Numbered from the stretch's first letter, positions 34,201 through 48,356 are shown. The stretch: 64,000 nucleotides of DNA from Latrodectus hesperus (GCA_037975125.1 CM075862.1:10859444-10923443); one strand, 5' to 3'. Notes: generated by a model from the letters alone, not told the origin. Program-made: numbers and translations.

Positions 34201-37200
34201 TCATCAGAATGGAATTGCTGATATAAGTAAATGATAGAGGCCAAGAAATAACTTACATCATTCATCATGCTTTACTGATTATACACAGAATACAGAAAAA
34301 AATTCAGGATTTGAAAAATTGCAAAACAATCAGTAGTGACGTATTGCAGACTAAATTTCGAATTTCAGCTTTTAGAGCTCAGTGGTAAAAACCACTTAGA
34401 AAAAAGAATTCTCTTTGATGAACTAATCCAGGTAATTACAGAATTAAAGGAACCACAAATTGTTTCCAAACATAAATTAACTCAACAATAATTTTGGCGT
34501 CATTTCAAATAAATGGTCTCGGTGTTGTTCAAAATTCATAAAAATAAACAAGTACTGTGATCTTTTATATAGAAAATACAAAGTATAATAATATCTACTT
34601 TGATATTAGTCTTTTATGTTGAAAACTAATTTGTAGATAGTCCTCTCAAACTCCAAGTGATAAGAATTGAGTTAAATTAATCGAAATAATCTATATTAAA
34701 TATAAGGTAGGCATTCTTGATTTATATATAGTGAAAATCAGTTTAATATTTCTTAAAAGTATGTTTTAAACTATCCAAACAGAACAAATTTATGTTTCAG
34801 AGCTAAAATGAACTAATTAACTTAGCAAAATTCTTATACATTTTAGTTATTTGAAATATTAATCAAAAATCATAACACATAATTATCATGTAATAACATA
34901 TTACAAAGCACAAAATTGAAGACTTAAAGGATATTTCTTCACTTCAGGGCAATTAGATTATAAATTAGCATTTTTATGCAGAACAATAATTTATTTCCAG
35001 GTCAAATTATCGTTTTTATAATACTTTCATGATGAAGTATATACTTTTTTTTATTACTAATAAATTTAAGAATGATTACTCATAAAGTTTTAAATATTAG
35101 ACAAAAAACTATTTGCATAATAAACAAGAAACCTGAAAAAGTATTGAAACATATTCATAATAAAATTTTTTATTATTCCTTACATCAGCTGTTTACATCT
35201 GCATTAAAAAAATTTTCTGATATCAATGATAAACAAAAAAACAATAGTTAAAAAATTTTATATTAATGCTAAATATGTAAATAGCTAGTGAATAGGATAA
35301 AACAGTATTCAAAATCATCTATACTCAATTTGTTTTACCTATCACTTTTGTAAATACAATCCCAATTTACATAGAAAAGTAAGAGTTAAAAATGTATAAA
35401 TATTAATCACATGTAATGTTATATTATACATTTATACAATTTAAATCTGAGAAAATTTTAAGAAAGTAATTTCAGAGAAGCTCAGAAAAAACATTACACA
35501 AAAAACTCAAAATGTTAATTAAAAACAAATAGAAATAAGACTAATTCCTATTAATTTTTGTTATTAAGTGTTTTAATTATAAAAAATATTAATTCAAACA
35601 TTAATAAAATTATTTTATCAACTCACTTAAGGTTACAAAATCTTTAAAAATTTCATGTGATTTTTTCTTTAAGACACATTAAGTCAAAAAAGGTATTACT
35701 TAAAGACATTTCAAAGTTTATTAAATCACGACATAAAATCAATAATTTTTTTGAGGGAAAAAGATTTTAGGAAACATTAAATTGGTTAAACAAAAAGTTA
35801 AATTTCTGATTTTTAACTAATTAAAATTACTTATTAACAAACAAAGTACTGCAAATTAGATAGTAAAATTATTTCTTAAAAAAAATTAACATACAAAAAA
35901 CATAGAACATATTCGGCTATGTACATATGTAAATTATTTAATTAAGGACTGTCATTTCCCCTAAAGCAAATTCCAGATAATTGATACCCTTCGTTACATA
36001 GACCATGAAATAAGTTTTATTTAACAGTTTGAAATTTATCTAGGGTAAATTCAGCAACACTATTTACCAACCATCAATGCTTACCAGATCGATGGAAAGC
36101 CACATTTTGGTTCAGACCTGTCACGATAAATTAAAAGAAAATATTCAACTTTTACAGTTTTAAAAATTAGAAGAAAAACAAAGAAATAAAAATTACAAGT
36201 GGAGTAAAGAATTTACATTTAAGTAAAAAATTATTATCTCAGATAAAAAAAATTCAACTTCTTATTAAAAACAATGGATCAACAAGTATGTAAGCATTTT
36301 AATAATGTATTACAATATATTGAGGAATTTCCTTTTTACAATTTTAAGGAGGACAACAAGTGTTTAATAGAGTATAGCTTTTGACATAATTTATAATTTT
36401 TTATATTTTAAAGAATATCTTATTTAATATTATCATATAAGTTATATATTCTAAAAATTTGCAATCAACCCTTGAAACTAAAACATTTTTTGAATAAAAA
36501 TTAGACAAGTTTATATATCTTCGAATTAACTAATTTAATAATCTCTGTAAATAAATTGTTTTCAGGTTCAAAGTTGTACAACATTTTTCTGAAATTCTAA
36601 TTTAATGATGACTTATTTTAGAAGAAAGTAAATGTACCATAATATTTTATGTGAATTTGTCAAAACATATTTGTAATTGATGTTTATATATTCTCATATG
36701 TACTTAACATCAATTCTTAAATTATTATTATTACAACTTTGAAAATGATAAATAAAATATTTTATATTAACATTTTTTAGTACTCCCCCTCTAAATTTAA
36801 AATAACTAAATGTTAAGTATGCGATTTCCAATATTACTAACCATTTCCGAATTTCATAATTTTCATGTTAAATCAGAGTAAAATATTTTTTCAAAACTAT
36901 GTTCCAGATAAGTATTAGCCAATATTTCTTATATTTATTACAAAGAGTTCAATAATACTTTAAATATTTAACATTGATTAATTCAGGATTCAATATATTT
37001 TTAATCATTTACACATTTTTGATTTTACCTTGAAACTTGTTGGTTTTAAATATTAATGATATGATTTCGTCAATTTTTTCAAATTAATATATATTGAAAA
37101 TTCAACACATTCAAAATGTTCATAACTTCTTTTATTTCAGTCTTTTGACATATAAACTATAGATTTCAAATATTTTCCAATTTGAAAGCACATTTAAAAT

Positions 37201-40200
37201 GATCAGTGCTTCAATTAATAATAGAGGCTAATGGAAACTCAGAATTTGTTTACTGCTAATAACTTTGTCTCGTGTCAGGAAACATTCAATTTTCCAACAA
37301 TTCAACATTAAATCCAGTAACTTCATTATAGGTTTAAGATTATTTAATTTATTACTAAATTTTTATACACATTATATATTACACAATATTCAACAAAATA
37401 CTGGACTTAAGTATTTCATAAGTCTAGATTTAAATATTTTGGTTTCCTGATTTACAAGAAAAATACACAAATTGATATTTAAAAGTTAAAGTCTGAAAGA
37501 AATTAATTTACCTAACAAATTATTAAAATCATAAATATCATATTTTTTACTACACACGAAAATCCAAATTTTACAACATGCTTCACTACTATAATGACTT
37601 ATGTTTATTTTGCACAAGCAGAATGTTACAGGTTTTACTTGTTTCGCAGGTTTCCATTAAAATTATTTTACAACTGGTTCAATGAATTCATACTTCACAC
37701 TCAATTGATTTACTGTGTATTTACTTAGTTTAGATTTTAACAAGAGAAAACTTGTAGTTAGCTTTTGGAAATCTTGCTCCTTTTATGAATTTTTTTTTTT
37801 TAATTAACTCACATAAGATTTTTACTTGGCATAGTAAAATAAAGAAAAATCCAAAGTAAAAGTCACTTTAGGTTGAAATTTTGGTTTACAAGTGCAAACA
37901 CAAAACTTTAAGAGTTTTGTGCTAAAGTGTATGTTATAAATTAATTTTATTAACATCTCAAGACTAAGTTTAATATCAAGATAAAGTTTCAGTTATAAAT
38001 TAACAAAAAAAAAATCAATAAAGTGCAAAATGCCTCAAAACTCATCTTAATTTGAAGCAGCTATTAAATACAGAAGTCTGCACTCTTTTTATCCACAACA
38101 ATTCTGATAAGGAAGGGAGAAATGACAATCACTACAGAGGGCAAAAACAATAACTTTTCATAATTAAAAAATAATAAATATTTTTTGAAAATATAAAAAG
38201 AACTTAAAAAGATATTTAATATTGAAAATATTTTCTTAGGATTTTAGATATTATACATAGATGACAATCATAAAAATAAAAAAAAACACTTTTTCTTGAA
38301 ACCATATATTTCAGAGTGAAATGTTACATCACTTAAAGCTGTTACATCACAACCTAAGTAACCTTAAAATGGTATTGTATAGTTTGTTGCTCAATTTTTT
38401 TTATATAAGAATAAATGAAACCAGGACATACAGTTTAAAGTGGATTTTGAACCACTAAAATCACCCATCTCTAGAAGAGAATCAAGTCTATGAACTTCAA
38501 CTTTACATGGAATTCATATTAGCACTAATTATACTTTAAATTTATTACAAATGCTGTTATCAAAGTTTTAAAATGAAACTTTTAAATTTGGAAACGAAAA
38601 TTTGTTATATGTTTTACTTCACTCTATGCATTCATTTTAAATTCAACCTTAATAAAAATGCGCTGGTATTTTATTTTTATTGATTATTCATGGAACACAC
38701 AAAAATGAATATTTAAAATTACTAGTAAATAGTGATAAATTTAATAAATGCACAAGATTTTTAAAATAAACAAAAGTGTGTGCATGTGTCTACACACACT
38801 TATATATAACTCTGTGGCACAGCAACTCCCATAATAATAAGGAAAGTAAATGCAAACCTGAATGTGGTATGTTATGACAGCATGGCATTATATATTTTAT
38901 AGAACAATTTGCATCAACACTAGAATCACAACACAATTCTTTTGATATGCAGCGCCCATCACACAGAATTTTGCCATGACATGCATCTGGTCCTACAAAT
39001 TGAAAAAGAATATATCTATCTTCTACGACTATATATGCACTATATCAAAAATATCTTCTAATTAAATAGCACATAATTATAGAAGTTAATTAAATTACTA
39101 CATTTTTTTTAAAGCTGTATCTAAAATTTCATCATAAAAAGCTTTAAAAATGTTTTTTTCTTAAACTTCATAGTTATTGAAAAAAATTTCTTTTCTTGAC
39201 TGAAGTTTGTTTACATATATATATGTTTGAAGAAAAATTTTTAAATTAAAAATATTTCATATAAATATAAAATTTTTTAAAAAAGTAAAAAAAATAGTAA
39301 AATTGGAAAAATTACCACAAAGTTTAAAAGCTTCATCATAGCCACTTGGACAGTCAACATAGCCATCACAAACATAATGTTTGGAAATGCACAAGCCACT
39401 TCCACAGTCAAAGAATCTCTCCATACATTTTTCTAAAAATAAATACAATTTACACAATAGTTTTAATTTATACTTAATAAAAAACACACTACTTAAGTTC
39501 CTTAGTTTAAAAAATGTGCATGTATTTAATTATTCTTTACACCTCACTTTATCATAAAAAATAAATAAGTGTTTTAAATCAAACATAAAAAAAATTAATA
39601 CATACATATAGTTTTATTTTGGTTTCATTTAATATTTAAAAGCTTTAATGAGAATACAGAATCTTTTAACATAAAGCTGCACAAATAAGTCTAATTTGGA
39701 ACATCATCATACTCTTTATCTGTGTATGACTTATTCCTCAATGACAGTAAAACAGATCTTTTTAGTCACAGTACCCGGCACTCTTAATAGCCCCATCACA
39801 AATTTCATATTAGTCATTCTTCAGTTATAATAATATTCACTATTAATATTTCAAATTACTCAGAATATATAGCAGATAAGGAATATTTCTATCATTACCA
39901 CTGTTTCTTATGGGTTGAAAAAATTAGTAATTCGAACATAATATTGATAATAATAGCAGAAATCAAACTTATTTTGAGCAAAATTTATTTCATCTTATAT
40001 TTACCCATGTAAATATACAATAAAATAAAATTTAGCAACTGTAGTTAAAAAATAGCTATTTAAATGATAAAAAAATAATGTTTTCACATTCAAATAAGTA
40101 TGGATTATTTAGTTTAAAAGGGCCTTTTCCTGCTCACTTCAAACTAATTATTCCAATTAACATTCCTTAGTAAATTTAATCTGAATCAGACATTACTTGC

Positions 40201-43200
40201 AAATTAGTTTTGCAACTGATTCTATCTTTTCCTCTCTTCTCATCAGGAGGAGAGAAAACTGAGTTAGATATCATACAAATACAGATGGAAAGATTCTAAA
40301 AATTTGATTCCAGTTTCCTCACAAAAATATTTACTCACAAGCCAGAAATAAACTGAACAACACATCATATTACAGTGACTTAATTAACAACTTATTCCAC
40401 TAATGAATGACCAAAGTATTAAAGAAATTTAATGACTCTAATACAATAAAAAATGTGAAAATAAGATATTTGCAATAAAAAGTAAAACGAAACACACATC
40501 TAGCCAAACTTTTTCATTGATTGTCATTAATAGTATTTAACACACTCCATTAAAATTCTCATATAACCCTTTACTAAATATTAAAACACTTGCATAATGT
40601 TGAGACCCTGAAAGAAAGTAAAAGGGAAAATAGTTGAGTGATAAATCATACTATTTTTAATATAACATAAGATTTTATCTATTTATTAATTCTCTAATCA
40701 CAATTTTTTTCTTCCAGTCACAATTTTATTTGTTAACTTTAATTATGATTTAAAGTGGCCTTTTTTCCCCTTTATGAATTTCATTTCTCACCTCATTTAT
40801 CTCAATGAACTATCTTCATAAAATAATGAACAGGTATAGATAACCTTGTCTGCTTATGAAAGAAACAGTAGCTTATAAGACATTGTGAATTGCCAGGAAA
40901 TGTGTGTGTGATGCAAAATTATTTTTAACTACAGAACATTATAATTAAAAAGGGTAAGAGTCTTTGTATGGTACTTAACACCAATGTAAAAAATGTCCTC
41001 ACATAAACTACAACATGGCCACAAATAATTTTGCATAACACTCTATAGAATTGGATGCAGCAGTGCACTATTTCTTATGTAGAGCATGGGACTGTTCAAA
41101 TGACAACAAATTCTCTTTACAAACTTTCATAAAAAACTTGCTAGGATTTTTTCATGAATGACTTTGATTTTGTTCCAAAAATGTGTCAGTTTTGAAAATA
41201 TTTTAGAGTTTTCAAATTTTTGCAGTTATTAAACAATTATATATGAACTGGTTATGATAATACAGACTAGGAGCAAAATCAGATTCTAATGTCTACTTGA
41301 TTTATAAACTACTATGTTTTTCCTGTGTCAATTTATAGAGATTTGGCATTACTTACACTTCCCAATTCTTATCTTGAAACATTGTAAATGTCCTTGATAA
41401 ATAGCATATTTATTTAATTAAGAATATCACAAGAATGGAAAGAATATTTATGGAAAGAAGTATTGCTCACAAAACATCATTAAAAGCCTAAAATATATCT
41501 TTAAATACTTGGAAACCAATTAGCTATAAAGATTAAAAAGTTATTTAATTAAAAGGTTTTTTATAGTCAATACATACTAGATCTTACAAACACTGAGATT
41601 TTTCTACTCCAAATTATTCCTTTGTCTTGCAATTTGCATACATATTGACCAGTATCATCTTCTTGTAATTTATGAATTGTGACTGTCAACTGATCATTCC
41701 TCTGATAAACAGTAATACGATCCCCATTAGCATTAGATCTTGTTGGAAATTTCCAGGTCAAATCAAACCTGATAAAATAACCATAAAAAAATTAATGGAA
41801 GAAAGTGAAGAAAAAGTTTATGATTTCTAAGACAAAATTATCAGAGATTTTTAATATACATAGATGTACAAATGTTCAATGTGAAATATACAAAATTATA
41901 TAAACACTTTTTAAAAATTAACTGCACAAATAAATCATAAACATAAAATGAAATTTTTAAAAAAATGTATATTTGCAGAATAAGAGTATCTAGCTTTCTT
42001 GTTTAATAAAGACAGATACTTTTTCTGAAGGAAAAAAAAAACAGAAATTTTTATCTTACTACAAAAAAAGCATAGGAAAAACTACAATTGTATTTTTTAA
42101 AAGTTTTTCAGAGAAAAAGTTAAAATGTTATAAATGAAAATATACAATAAAGAACATATAAACCACTCAAATAATGTTCATGAAACTATGTTTATAAATG
42201 TTTTAAAAATAAATGAAATATTTAATCTTTAAAAAATTTTAGCAATTGAAGAATTTTCAACAAAACATTTGTAATTAACATTATCCAATGTATAACATAA
42301 AACAAATAATTACATGTAAAGAAAAGTAAAAACATTACCTTGCATTACGTCTATCTAATGATATAACTTTGCAAGTTAAATTTAAATCAGCACTTTCTTC
42401 CAAAACTATGTCTTTACCAAATGGCAAAATGCTCAATTTCAAATGACTCTCTACAAATAGATAATAATCACATTATCTTATTAGCATATTTGTGTGATGG
42501 AAGATTAACTAACAAATAATTTGGTATATATATAAAGTTATGGTAGTTTATAATTCTAATATTGAATATTAGTTAAAGCATATAAGTAAGAATAAAATTT
42601 TTTTCTTATATCTTATATAGTCATACAATAAATGATGATTAGGATTACTTATTACTATTTTATCTGTGGGTTCAAATGTTATGTATTTTATACTTTGTAA
42701 ATTAATTTAATATTTAAATTAGATTTAGCACAACAATTATTAAAGGGATTATTTCAGCTTTGATTACTAGGGAACAAATTATAAAAAAATGAAGGATATT
42801 TTTCTATTTAAGGTATGATACTTAGCTCAGTACAATGAATTTGTAATGAAATTTTATTGTTTGTTTTGTTAAATTAATAACAAATGACACTGAAAACATT
42901 TATGACATAATTGAGATATTTCAGCAATAACTCATTTTGTCCAGTTAAATTCAAGAATGACTTTGCTTCCTAGAGAGATATTACACTTTTCCAGTGCCAT
43001 TTCATATTTTATTTTGATCTGAGCTATTTTGTTCTGAAAATATTCAAGATCATGTATCATCATAGGGACGTGAAAGCAGCTAAGTTACATAGTAGATTTT
43101 AAACTGAAACTCATAGGAAAAGAATATAAAAAATGGTGACTAAATGACATTTTTAAGAAAAACAAACTATGCACTGAACAAAAAAAATTCATCTAATGAG

Positions 43201-43950
43201 CAATTAAAAAATAATCCATTTCTTTCATTTAATTACTAATGAAGTTAATACATTTTATTTTTAAAATATGTATATTTTTTATTTTAAAAAATTTTAGGGA
43301 AAAATCCTATGAGTCAAAAGAGATTTGGCACAATTTTCAATTTTTACATCAACACTGCATAGTTACTTTGCCAACCTGAATTACGTTATTTCATGTAATA
43401 TCCTGTTTCAAAATTATGATCATGCTCAAACTCAAATTTTCATTATCAATTTATGCTACAAAATTTTAGCTTACAATTCTTTATTTTTTTGCACGTTTAT
43501 TCAAATTTGATTTTCCTATTATTTTAATTTGTTTAAAAACCCTAATACTTTCATTTTATATTATTTTTATAACTACTTAATATAAATTAATTTATTTAGT
43601 TAATAAAATTATTTTTAATAAAAAATATTTTAACATTAAACAACATAAACTTTGCATATTTCTTTTTTGCAACCAATAAAACATGACAACTCTGCCCAAA
43701 ACTAGTCAATTTTAACTAACATCAACAATTTGATAGTACCCGACTTTAATACTAGTTTCCAATAAAATGTGTTAACATTAAGAAAATTCATAAACAGTAA
43801 AACAAATATGTATTAACAGTAAAAACTAGTAATAAATTCTAATAGAGAATCACAACAAATATATTTACAAAATTTAGGAAAAGATAAATATAAATTCTCA
43901 CCAGCACATAGAAAATAACAAATTATCATAAATGCTGTAATGAGCTTCAT
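28230..43950 (-). CDS. Ig / LDLR class A single-pass membrane protein with PPxY tail
   Basis: Seven coding exons on the minus strand, all GT-AG with matching phases: 43950-43902, 42450-42339, 41768-41578, 39432-39316, 38992-38858, 33019-32778, 28517-28230. The product is 377 residues. A signal peptide (1-16; MKLITAFMIICYFLC) is followed by an Ig domain (about 20-115; Cys43, Trp59, DDTGQYVC ending at Cys98). Next come an LDLR class A-like module (120-156; six Cys, CDGYVDC but an incomplete SDE), and a second, more irregular Cys-rich module (161-195; CDGRC, extra CC pairs). The single membrane segment is at about 226-250, followed by a basic CRTCSRR stop-transfer. The cytoplasmic tail (283-377) is acidic with PPPY (334-337) and PPPPY (345-349), ligands for WW domains of NEDD4-type ubiquitin ligases. 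The tail resembles LDLRAD3, which has three LDLR-A modules and no Ig. Ligand and role are unknown to me. Confidence 0.88.
28755..28905 (-). repeat. Possible tRNA-derived SINE fragment
   Basis: On the minus strand TAGTTGAGTGG (A-box-like) is followed about 35 bases on by GAGTTCAATTC (B-box-like), with a non-tRNA tail after it. Weak matches only, and no cloverleaf is evident. It lies in the last intron of the minus-strand gene. Confidence 0.25.
29002..31956 (-). mobile_element. hAT-like DNA transposon remnant with zinc finger
   Basis: Minus-strand fragments occur in N-to-C order: a zinc-finger segment GHCLFCKKVFCISDMAES (about 31,650-31,590), then FLDHSTGDILLEK (about 31,250), SMDAPNVN (about 31,160), SCSLHIL, a FKESPAYKDDFVI stretch (about 30,980) and FCKHRWLENINVL. 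A C-terminal FSVDKNLMIENLNNRFVVAN lies near 30,060. This order matches an uncharacterised transposon-encoded protein family that I recall from cnidarian and arthropod genomes. The left end reads CAGGGTTCGTACA (29002), and the right end matches the solo terminus at 22745. Many stops make it inactive. Superfamily assignment is tentative. It sits in the last intron of the minus-strand gene. Confidence 0.55.
32638..32688. repeat. 31-base tandem duplication
   Basis: ATTGCTTCCTTTCTAGCTAT occurs at 32638-32657 and exactly again at 32669-32688. It lies 90 bases into the intron after the membrane-segment exon. Confidence 0.85.
33020..38857. other. Large intron of the minus-strand gene, no recognised content
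   Basis: This 5.8 kb intron separates the second Cys-rich exon from the membrane-segment exon. Phases join directly (1 to 1), so no extra exon is required. I saw no transposase, retroelement or RNA gene in it; an alternatively used exon cannot be excluded. Confidence 0.5.
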
Positions 43951-45478
43951 ACTTTTCAGACTAAATTATGATGAACAGCATATGTCTATATTCTTATACA
44001 ACACATTGTCACTTTTACACAGTTGTAGAAGCACTCAACTGATAACATCTTTAGACACAGATTACATTCTAGAAGAGTTATAAATATTTTCTTATTATGT
44101 ACAGTTTTTATTATTATTTCTACTTGTAAATTACTTAATATAGAATATTAAATATAGCCATTTTTAAAATTTAAAGTGAATATTTTGTTTCATGAAAATA
44201 TTTTGTAATTAAATTAACACAAAACTAGCATTTGATATAGAAAAAATATATATCTTTAATCAATTTAAAATATTTATAAACTCATTACGATACTATTAAA
44301 TTTCAGTGATAGAAGTCTCACTAATTTATAATTTATGAAAGAATGTAAAAAATATATAGATGAAATAATAGTTATAAATTCTATTATAAAGACATTTTAA
44401 CATTCCATAAAATTTTTGAAAATGGTAAAAGGTTCAAATATAGTTCAAGGTTGTAAGTTGTAATATTTTGTTTGTGGTCAGTTGTATTTTTTGTCAACTT
44501 TAACAGATGCATCACTTCAATGGAATAGTAGCAGCATTTTTAATTAAGCAAAATATGACTTAATTTTAGTTCTATTTCCAAAACTTTTCTGCAGTAATTA
44601 CACCATTTACAACAAAATTGTCAACATATTTTTGTTATTAATCATAAAAAAGGAAATTTTTACGATTAATGACAATAATATAAATTACTGAATTTATGCA
44701 TAAATTTTACTAAAAGTTATTGGAATGAAAACTTAAAAGTCATATAGAAATATGCTAAAAATTTCTGCTAAATAGTAAAAAATGAGTTTTGATACAAATA
44801 GAAATTATACTTTGAGAAAATGAAGATTTCATTTACTCTATATATAACAGCAAATATCATACGATAAAAATATTTAAAAACTTATACATAACATTAAAAA
44901 AAAGTCACTTAAATTTCTATTGAGTTTTAGAAGTAAATTATGTAAGCAATTTAAAATTTAAAAGAATTGAAATTAATAGAAAACCAAGCAATTATAAAAA
45001 TTAAAAGTAATTTCATAAAATAGACTATTAAAAAATCAAGAATATGACAACATCGTATGCATAAATATTTTTAAAAAATTTCCTGATGAAAGAAATGTTT
45101 TTATTGTTATTATAAAAATTTGTAGAGTTCATTTTATTCTTTTATAAAAGCTACTTCAACAAGTTTTTCCTTTTCACGTAGAAACAAAAATATTTATCGG
45201 TTTAAATTGAACTTAACCGTTTCAACATGAATACTCAGCAAAAATACATTTAATTACATTGTAATGTAATATAATTTCTCAATTTCACTTTACTATCAGG
45301 ATTAGAAATGATTCATCATAAAAACTATTGTTAAAGTTTTAACGAGATTTTTGAATAAAAATAAATATTTCAAATGATAAACCTCTGACAATAAAGAAAA
45401 TGAAACACACCGATTTTGTTTTTGTTTTTCTGCTATAATTAGAGTTGAGTTGTTCATATAAATGTGTGCATAAACGTA

Positions 45479-45496
45479 ACACACACACACACACAC
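45479..45496. repeat. (AC)9 microsatellite
   Basis: Nine AC units, upstream of the minus-strand gene. Confidence 0.9.
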
Positions 45497-46084
45497 TAGA
45501 ATTAAACATCACTGAACAGAATACACTGAATCATCAAATTTAAATGCAGTGTAAAAGGCACTATCGAAGATGTGATTTAAATAAATTCCTTTTTTATTTA
45601 ATGCCCACGAAGAAATTCAAATTATTTTTTTGAAAAAGTATTATTCACAGGTAATTAGATATTTGTAGTGCTTTCAATAATTATATATTAGAAATTTCCT
45701 TCATGAAGGAGAATGAACTCAACATTGAAAATAACGTTTTGAGATGCTGGCTTTTTGTAATGTGAACACATTTATGTGTCAAACTGTAGAACGTCGCTTA
45801 TTCACTTTATTTATGGATTGCAATAATATTTGTAAAAAACATAATTAATGATTTTAATTTGACTTCAAATAATGTCTGTGTATTGTAAAGTTGGACTAAT
45901 TATTGTCTCCATGTTTTAACAGTATGCGCTAAAAATGATTATACATATATACTTATTTCAAAAGGGATTGATATGGGATTGGTTTTGATTTCCAGAAAAG
46001 TTTAATTGAATTATTATCTCAACTCATTGAATTATTTTCAACATCTTTACAAGCATAATCCCTGATAGCCTGATATTGCCCTCG

Positions 46085-46290
46085 TTGCCATTTACGTCTC
46101 TCAACGGAGAATACTGTATATTGCTTTCTTCCTAATTCTTCCTTTTGGCCCGGCGCAAACTATTGAAGAATCACCGGGGAAATTCGAAGAATTCGGTGCT
46201 CGGAGAATTCTCCTTGAATTCACGGAGTAATAATGACAACATGTCATGTGACTTTGTGACGTCATTGTTCAATTGAACCAATGAAACTAT
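46085..46290 (-). promoter_or_regulatory. Probable promoter of the minus-strand membrane-protein gene
   Basis: GC-richer island 2.2 kb upstream of the signal-peptide exon. It contains a perfect CRE palindrome TGACGTCA at 46257-46264, a TCATGTGA E-box about 10 bases to its left, and CCAAT at 46278-46282 (ATTGG on minus). Sequence downstream on minus (46,200 to 46,085) is GC-rich and could hold an untranslated first exon. Assignment to this gene is inference from position and orientation. Confidence 0.4.
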
Positions 46291-46794
46291 TTACATCATA
46301 TTGAATTATTTAAATACATTTTAAATGATGGGCAATATCAGTTTTGTGAAATCATGACTGTTTATTTATTGATATATTATATGTATATATATATTACATT
46401 AAATATATAAATTTAATTATTACTCATAATGTGTTATTTTTTGAAATTCTTTTATATTTTGATTTTTTTAAATATTGAAAATTATCATTATTTAACAAAA
46501 CTAGTGTATATTTCCTTATCTAAATTTAATCAAATTCATTTCAATATATCAATGTTTTGAATATAATCTGTGTATATTTTTAAAATAAATATTTCAGATA
46601 ATTTTTATAATAATTATAAATCTTTAAATAAAAATAACTATAAATCTTTAAATAAATGTCAAGCAAATTATCAACACAATTCAAAAAATATTAAAAAAAT
46701 TTTCATGTAAATTATTTTATGAAAAACAAAAAATATGATAATGCATTCCTGAATGTTTAAAAATCTAAAGTAATTCTGCAATGATAATTAATTT

Positions 46795-46833
46795 TTACTA
46801 AATTTCTTTATGTATATATATAAAGAAATTTAG

Positions 46834-46929
<96 letters not shown>
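46795..46929. repeat. Hairpin abutting a (TA)n array
   Basis: TTACTAAATTTCTTTAT (46795-46811) and its exact complement (46820-46836) form a 17-bp stem with an 8-base TA-rich loop. The right arm runs directly into about 93 bases of uninterrupted (TA)n. Confidence 0.9.
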
Positions 46930-46931
<2 letters not shown>

Positions 46932-47988
46932 CCTATTATTTTAGCAGTATAATCAAAAATAATTGGTAGTTATACATCCTGACTTCAATAAATGCTTTCT
47001 AAGACCTTAATCAAAAAATGTCTAGATTATTGTATCTTTATATTTAAACTTTATTTGGCTCAGCAATATATACATAAATTGTTAACAAATTTTACTTTAA
47101 TTCCAAATTTTTTTAAAGTTTAATACTGAATTTATTTTATTAAAATTCTATTACATCTAAGCAACCTCAGCAACATAAAATATGTTGCAAAATTACTGTT
47201 TCAGTTATATATATTAAACCCAAGAATCAATGTCTTCAATTATATTAAATGCAGTATATTTAAATGCAGAGGCACACGACAACAACAACAACAAAATAAA
47301 TTTTATTATTATCTTTATTTAAAATAAATTTTTTTATTTTATCATCCTTAATGAATAATTTAATTTTTAATAAATAATTTAATAAAAAAGTAATATTTAA
47401 TATTCAAAAATAAATTTAATGATCTTTCTTCTTCTTTTTCTTCTTAGAGTTGGGTTTGAATGTCATTGAACACCTCTGCTTTTATCAGCATTTTAATGAT
47501 CTTTGCGAAGTATTTTCATGAATTAATCTTAATCATAAAAATATTGTTAAAGTTAATCGCAAACATTATTTCGAAGGGAGGGAAAAAAAATGTGAATAAT
47601 TTGTTTTGTCACCAGTGCCCTGCCAGATATTTCTAACTTTCTGGAAACTTAATAGTTCTCTCGGAACGTCTATTTTGTGACGTTTTCTGACGTCGCTTGT
47701 TCACCGAAGTTTGCCGACGAATTTATTCCAAGTTTGTCCTGGCTTTATGTTCATTGGAATCATTTAACGACTAGTACATTCGACATCATCGTCATCACAG
47801 ATAGGGTCAGAAGGAATGGAAAGTTTATCTTGCGAATAGAATTGTTGGCTGAATAGAATAGAAAGTTTGTTGTTGTGAAAGAAAAGGGGCTGTAAGAGTT
47901 TTTGACACTGCATCCAATAAGGTTAAGTCGGTTAACTGTTGAACCGAAGGCAGGATTGCTCATCATTCGGCTGCCCTTTATGGAGCTA

Positions 47989-48010
47989 AGGTATAATAAT
48001 TATTATACCT
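47989..48010. repeat. Perfect 22-bp palindrome
   Basis: AGGTATAATAA followed by its exact complement TTATTATACCT, with no spacer, in a GC-richer stretch about 350 bases upstream of the Merlin-type gene. Two TGACGT half-sites lie near 47,675 and 47,688. Confidence 0.85.
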
Positions 48011-48356
48011 AATGTAGTTTGTCGAGTACAAAGACATCATATTCATATACAATATGAGGGGATATACGGGTACTCGTGTTGCCTTCGCCAAATGACACAT
48101 TTCATCACCTTCTACGCCAAATCTAAGCGATTACAGTCACAGTATGGTAACCCAGCTACGATGAGCAGTAGGCGGAGCTATTGTTGCCCGGGGAAAATGC
48201 GATTGGGTGAAATATAAGGTGGAGATATAAACATCATTATGACATGTAAGTGGACGTAAAATATTTAGCAGCGTTTTTCTTGTTCTAAGATATTTCGTTC
48301 CTAATTATATTAGGATTTTTCTGATAACTTTATAAAGCGATTTTCTTACTTTAAAA

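Noticed and set aside
34370..34450. tRNA-like string (TTAGAGCTCAGTGGTA)
   Set aside because: A-box-like only; no B box or cloverleaf could be found.
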